Source of the DNA: Cloeon dipterum
Taxonomy: Eukaryota > Arthropoda > Insecta > Ephemeroptera > Baetidae
Direction: 5' to 3'
NCBI RefSeq assembly: GCF_949628265.1
Contig: NC_088788.1
Span: forward strand, 558,001 to 622,000
Length of the DNA stretch: 64,000 nt
This document shows, piece after piece, positions 59,330 through 64,000 of this stretch; the stretch's first letter is position 1, and each line of letters opens with the position of its first letter. The position numbers and the translations under genes were made by a program. The notes under the pieces were generated by a model. The model was not told the origin of the DNA and made no database searches. It was given only the letters and a program-made list of their open reading frames with translations.

Positions 59330-61590
59330 GTTGTCGCGAGCGTGGCCCAGGCGAGGGGGGCCCAGGCCCGAGAGGTTTTTGGCCACCGCCCCATAGGGGC
59401 CCGGGGGGCCCCCTCTTTGTAAACAGCTTCCCTATGCTTCTGGGAAAAAAATCGCCAAAACGAGACCGATCGGGCCGAAACCCGGATGGCCGACGGAGGG
59501 TCGGCCACAAACGCAGAAACAACGGAGAAACCCGCGATTCCTGCCATAGGCGAATTTAAAAAAAAACAAAAGAGGCATTTTGGAGGGTCTTTCCGGGGCA
59601 GCGGGGGGTGCGAGGGGGATGGGGGGTTGAAATTGGTGCCATCGCACGCAAAATTTAACCCCGGATTTAACGAACACCGGTTTTGGCCCGCAGGTCCCAT
59701 AGGAGCCGAGATATAAAATTCCAAAGGCCGAAAAACGTGGTTTGGGCAAGAATTATTTTTTTTGAGGAGCCCCATCGAAGTCCCACGACGTCCGACGGCC
59801 CGCCGCGACCTCTCATTCGAAAGAGGCTGCAATTAGCTTCATTTTGACGGGTAGCACCGCCATCCTGCTCGAACCGCGCGGAAGGTGGAAGGGCCGAAAG
59901 GGTCAAAAACAGGCAAAAGTCGAAGCTCCCATAAGATTAACCCACGTTTTTCGAATCACCTGATGAAAATTCCAAGATAGCCGAAAATTAAGTTTGCCCA
60001 AAAAACTAAGGCACAGCGAGTATGAAATCCGGGTGACCTCGTCAGGGTCAGCGGTGACCCTTCAAAGTTCGAAAACGCGATTTTTCGGTACTCGCGGCCC
60101 CCCCGCGGGGTCCCTATGGGCCCCAGCGCCCCCAAACTCGAGATTCAAGCAGGCGATGAGTGGAGGAGGCCAACAGTGTGCGGAAAAGATTTTTCCGCCC
60201 CATAGCGAAAAAGTTATTAACCGGGAAAATTTTGCCCATTTTCTATTCCATACCTTTCGGCAGGCATAACTTCGGACCTGGGCAAAAAATTGAAAAAAAT
60301 GGCTCGATCGTCGATGCGGAATTTAACTGCGAACATTTTAAGATCAAATTCGACCTGATCGGATAAAAAACCTGGGAGGAGTAGTCTTTGGCGCGCGGCG
60401 CGGAACGGTTTTTCGCCTCCCATAAGCTTAACATGGGAATTACAAATTCGGATTTCGGGTAGAAAAAAATTCTTTTCGGCCGCGAATGCCGTACCACACT
60501 CTTTCGCCCGGCCAACAGTCCCTGCAAACCGATTTTGGCGGAAATCCTGGCCATTGGCGAATTACGGCGGAGCATTGAAAATCCGCGTTCTGCGGTGCAC
60601 GCAAATGACCAGGCTGATAATACACGCGGCGCCGCCGCGGAGCCGCCGGGCATTTAATCTCGAATTTGACCATCGGACACACACGGCTGAGTGCGCGGGG
60701 GTCTGAAACCGAATTTTGACCGGTCTAGCTCTGCCCAAATTCATTTTATAGGCGATTTTCGGTTTTAGGTGTGCAAATCGCGTGCACGGCAGGAGGTTTG
60801 ATTTTTGCCAAAATTCGAGTATAAGCCGCAGCGTCGACCGCGACCCCTCATTCGAAAGCGCCCGCCGAGCGCTTTAACCTGATGCAACCGGCCGACCTTC
60901 CCCAGGGTCCCTCGACCTGAGACCCTTCCGCAGGCCGAATTTAATCGCGTTTTCGGAGTTTTGAGGCAAGTTTGACGCTGCTTTGCGTCGACCAGCCGCA
61001 CTTCGGACCACCAACCTTCCCCAGGTCGCCCACCCTGAGCACTTTCAGTGCGCAGTTTAGCCGGCCGCAACGACTCATTTCGCTTCCTTCGTCGCATTTA
61101 GAGTGCGTAAAAGTGCGAATCGAATTCGCGCGAGCGGCGCAGCACTGCAGGCGCATTTCGCCCGCCGCACAAGACACATTCTAAATCTTTTTTTTTCCAA
61201 AATTCGAGTATCCATAGCAGCGTCGACCACGACCCCTCATTCGAAAGTGCCCGCCAAGATCTTTAACCCGCCGCAACCGGCCGACCTTTCTCAGGGTCCC
61301 CCGACCTGAAACCCTCGAATTGAGCGCCACGGTCATCGCCGCACGACCACCGGACCGGCGGAGCGATTTTCGCGCACGACCCCTCCCCGGAGGCGTCTCG
61401 CCGGCGCGCGCACCCCCCAACCACCCCCGCCTTCCTTTCTCAGGGTGGCCGCCCTGACATCTCTCTTTTAGCCGGCATCCTCGGCGCCGCAGGCGCCGGA
61501 GCGCCCCCGCCCGGTGGTCGCCGCCCGCCACCCCTATTGGGGGCGACTCCGAGTTGGCCCCCGCCCCCGAATTAGCCCCCGACCCGACGC
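59330..61590. repeat. GC-rich degenerate repeat field
   Basis: Contains many diverged units marked by CCCATAGG or CCCATAAG (near 59390, 59695, 59927, 60113 in reverse, 60198 and 60418). A second part (60.8-61.55 kb) has two related blocks with CAGCGTCGACC-CGACCCCTCATTCGAAAG and CGGCCGACCTT-C-CAGGGTC. Frames of up to 193 codons are open on the minus strand but are proline/arginine-rich mirrors of GC-rich DNA without domains. Its relation to the TOX intron repeat is supported by shared text such as GGCCGAAAAACGTGGTT against GTCCGAAAAACGTTAAT. Confidence 0.5.
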
Positions 61591-61604
61591 GAAGCGTGAA
61601 ACGC

Positions 61605-61872
61605 TTGTTAGTGAATATATTTTCAATATTATTTTGTTACATATAACGCTTGCCGTAATTAAAATTTAATTATGCTTCGCCTCTTTGCTGATTGTGAGAT
61701 GAACGCAAAAATTAATATGCATGTGCTCTGCTGATGGTAACTTTTCTGCCTAGACCAACAAAGCCGGGTAAAATTTAATGTTGACTTTCCAAGGTAGTCG
61801 CTCCAAAAACTACTCTTTTACTCGAATTTACAGAGCGTAGAAAAATCTATGCCTTAAATATATACCATCAAA
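61605..61872 (-). repeat. third, internally deleted copy of the duplicated unit
   Basis: Three adjoining pieces match in reverse, in order, the regions near 43895-43975, 42965-43045 and 41020-41130. Two internal deletions remove the rest, including the MITE. The source unit thus spans at least 41020-43975, wider than the 1,865-base arms. Confidence 0.7.
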
Positions 61873-64000
61873 AGAATGAAGTTTATTTTTGAATTTATTA
61901 TTATAGAGGAAGAGTCGTAAATTTATTTAGATTTCGAGGCAAACTGGAAAAACCTTTTTATTACTCGTTGCGTGTTTCTTACATGAAACATCAACTTCAG
62001 CCCGTCGAGAGTTATTTGAGCTTAATTGAAGCAGACTTTTACGCGTTTAGAATTTTTATACATTTGTAAAAACATTTACCTGGCATTCACAAAACAATAA
62101 ACAGCATTATCCCTGCCTGTGAGAACATTTGGCCCTTTTTTCTCCGACCGACCTTTCTACTCTCTTTAGCGTGCAGCTTGTACAGCTGTGGTCGTCATCG
62201 TTTTTGCGTTTGGCGTTGCTATCGCTCGTTCAGGAGGGCGACGCTGACTCACTGCCTCCCGAATCTTCCTCACGTTCACACTTCGCTCACTCTCGTCAAG
62301 CGGGCCGCACGCACACCAGCCACCTCATTCCAGCTAATTGTAAGTGCCATTAGCTACAGCTTTACACTTTGATTATTTTAATTATAAATATATTTCCAAA
62401 ATTATTTAATTATTTAGTAAAGTTTTGCGAAATTTCAAAAGATCAGTCTGGAAATTGCAGCTCGACAAACCGCGTCTGCTGGTCTGAGCCAGCGGCGAAC
62501 TAACGGCGGCTTGGAATCTATGAATTGCGACTGCCCATGCTCATGACCTCTGACTTTTCGCACCCACACAAAAATTTTACTGACAGTTTTTCGCTTTTTT
62601 CGAATCACGTAACGCGTGATGCTTAATTACGAAATTGGCTTTTATTACAATTCAGCCACTCGTCCGATCGTCGACCACGAGCCCTCATCGGACAAATAAT
62701 AATAATTTATTTATTCACAAAAATGCAAAGTTTTTCTTTTCACGTATGGCGTAAGGATTGTCGTGTTCCTTCCACATTCCACACTCTCAACCCAATGGCT
62801 AATTTGCAAACTGCGCCGACCTGGTTAACAATTAAAAGAGGAAACAGCCAACGATGATGTAATTGTCGCATTTCAAGTTCACTCTCTGTGTGCATTCATT
62901 GTCAGTGGAAGCTCATTTTGGTCGGCCCTAGGCCAATTCTATTCCGGTGAGCGAGCGTCGCGCGATAAATAATGCTCTCCCTTGGATAAGCAAAACGCGT
63001 GGATGACATCATTTTTTAGCTTGCTTTCTTTCTCTCTTTGTGGAGCTGCCGCGCGGCGTGAGTGGGCATCCAGAACCATAGTGATAAAAATTGTCCTGTC
63101 TGGGACATGAAATAAATATAAATGTGTCTCATTCGTCCTCTGGCGCTTCCGCAAGTGCAGAAAATGCGCAACCAATGCGGCGAGAATAACGCAATCATTT
63201 TTGTTACCGTTAATTTCCAATATTTGGCGGATATGCAAAGCACATACGTCGTTGATATTTTTGCCATCTCGTGTTACTCAAATATAAACCGCTTTTTGCA
63301 GCGGTGATTTCAAAAAAGGATTCGATGTTTAATTGAATTGAATCTGATTCCTCCATTTAAACACGAAACTGTCATTCGTGTAATTCCAACACTAAACAGA
63401 CGACAGAAATGCGATATTTTCATTTCGGCAGGAAGCAAAATTTTCAAAGTCAGCAGCTTCCGGTTAAAAATAATAAGAGAGAAGCGCTTGACTCATCTTC
63501 CAGTAATTTTTCATGTTCATTTCTTTCGCACGTCTTGTGGGATGCTATAAGTGAACGCGATTCTGTTCTACGAGGTTTTATTTTTAATCAAATATTTTTT
63601 AAATTGATGGTTCATCCCCCAGTAATATTTTAAATTTTGCGTTGCCAAACCCTTTTAATTTAATTACCACTCGCCTATATTTTTAAATGATTTTGTTTCA
63701 AAAGCTTAACAACTTGGTTACAATTACACCAAAAATCTTGGAAAATTGTTAAAATATACCACGATTTTTAGCACCTAACAAGAATTTCGGAGCCACGCCC
63801 GTTAAAACTTATTGACTTTATTTAAATTCCAGCGCCAAAATATAACAAATTTCCTTTAAAATTAATTATAAAAACCATATTATGTTGGCAATAGAATTAA
63901 ATTGAAATGAACAAACCTGTGATTTTAAACAAGAATCAATTAGCAATTCTGGTATATGATTTAAGATCAACAGTTATGTATAGGTTTAAAGTGAGATTGA
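61873..64000. other. gene-free stretch at window end
   Basis: No domain-bearing or splice-supported exon seen. Repeat E copy 2 lies at 62805-62885. The last kilobase is AT-rich. Confidence 0.4.
62805..62885 (+). repeat. short direct repeat E, copy 2
   Basis: Contains AATTAAAAGAGGAAACAGCC and GTAATTGTCGCATTTCAAGTTC; partner of 59045-59130, 3.76 kb away on the other side of the GC-rich repeat field. Confidence 0.5.

Noticed and set aside
59251..59832. 193-codon minus-strand open frame
   Set aside because: Lies in GC-rich repeat DNA with overlapping frames on the other strand, a proline/arginine/glycine-biased peptide and no domain or splice context.

Overview
The window is nuclear DNA of an animal, most likely an insect or another arthropod. 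Coding sequence is split into short exons with GT-AG introns, long stretches hold no gene, and transposon debris is abundant. The gene families point the same way: a Dpr-like immunoglobulin exon (an arthropod neuronal receptor family), a TOX-type HMG-box gene with a long CAG/CAA glutamine exon, small C2H2 zinc-finger genes, and Jockey/CR1-type non-LTR retrotransposon remains. There are no bacterial operons, no rRNA and no convincing CRISPR array. Layout: 0.76-1.08 kb (minus) holds an open, splice-flanked coding-like segment that I cannot name. 3.3-6.6 kb (minus) holds the last four coding exons of a Smr-domain gene; one intron contains a near-perfect 1.55 kb palindrome. 6.6-25.9 kb is mostly gene-free, except for a damaged Dpr-like Ig2 fragment at 10.2 kb and an intact Dpr-like Ig1 exon at 21.3 kb. 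25.9-29.2 kb (plus) holds five exons forming the 3' part of a TOX-family gene. 29.4-33.3 kb is repeats and foldback elements. 33.7-36.1 kb (minus) holds two tandem paralogous single-finger C2H2 genes lying between inverted copies of one repeat. 37.5-50.5 kb is mostly gene-free and contains the left arm of a large inverted duplication. 50.6-51.4 kb is a truncated retrotransposon endonuclease. 51.8-55.3 kb (minus) is a second, still open copy of the Smr-domain gene, made by segmental duplication. 55.5-57.4 kb is the right arm of the inverted duplication, 59.3-61.6 kb is a GC-rich degenerate repeat field, and the end is gene-free. The genes do not form a pathway. Likely roles are neuronal surface recognition (Dpr-like), chromatin-associated transcription control (TOX), RNA handling or cleavage (Smr) and DNA binding (C2H2). 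The most unusual signals are architectural: the intronic palindrome, two intact Smr paralogues about 48 kb apart, the 1,865 bp inverted duplication with a hAT-type MITE and its target-site duplication preserved in both arms, the paired zinc-finger genes, and a recurring three-half-site module resembling a nuclear-receptor DR0+DR1 element within diverged repeats. All exon models come from reading the sequence alone; first exons are missing or uncertain for most genes.
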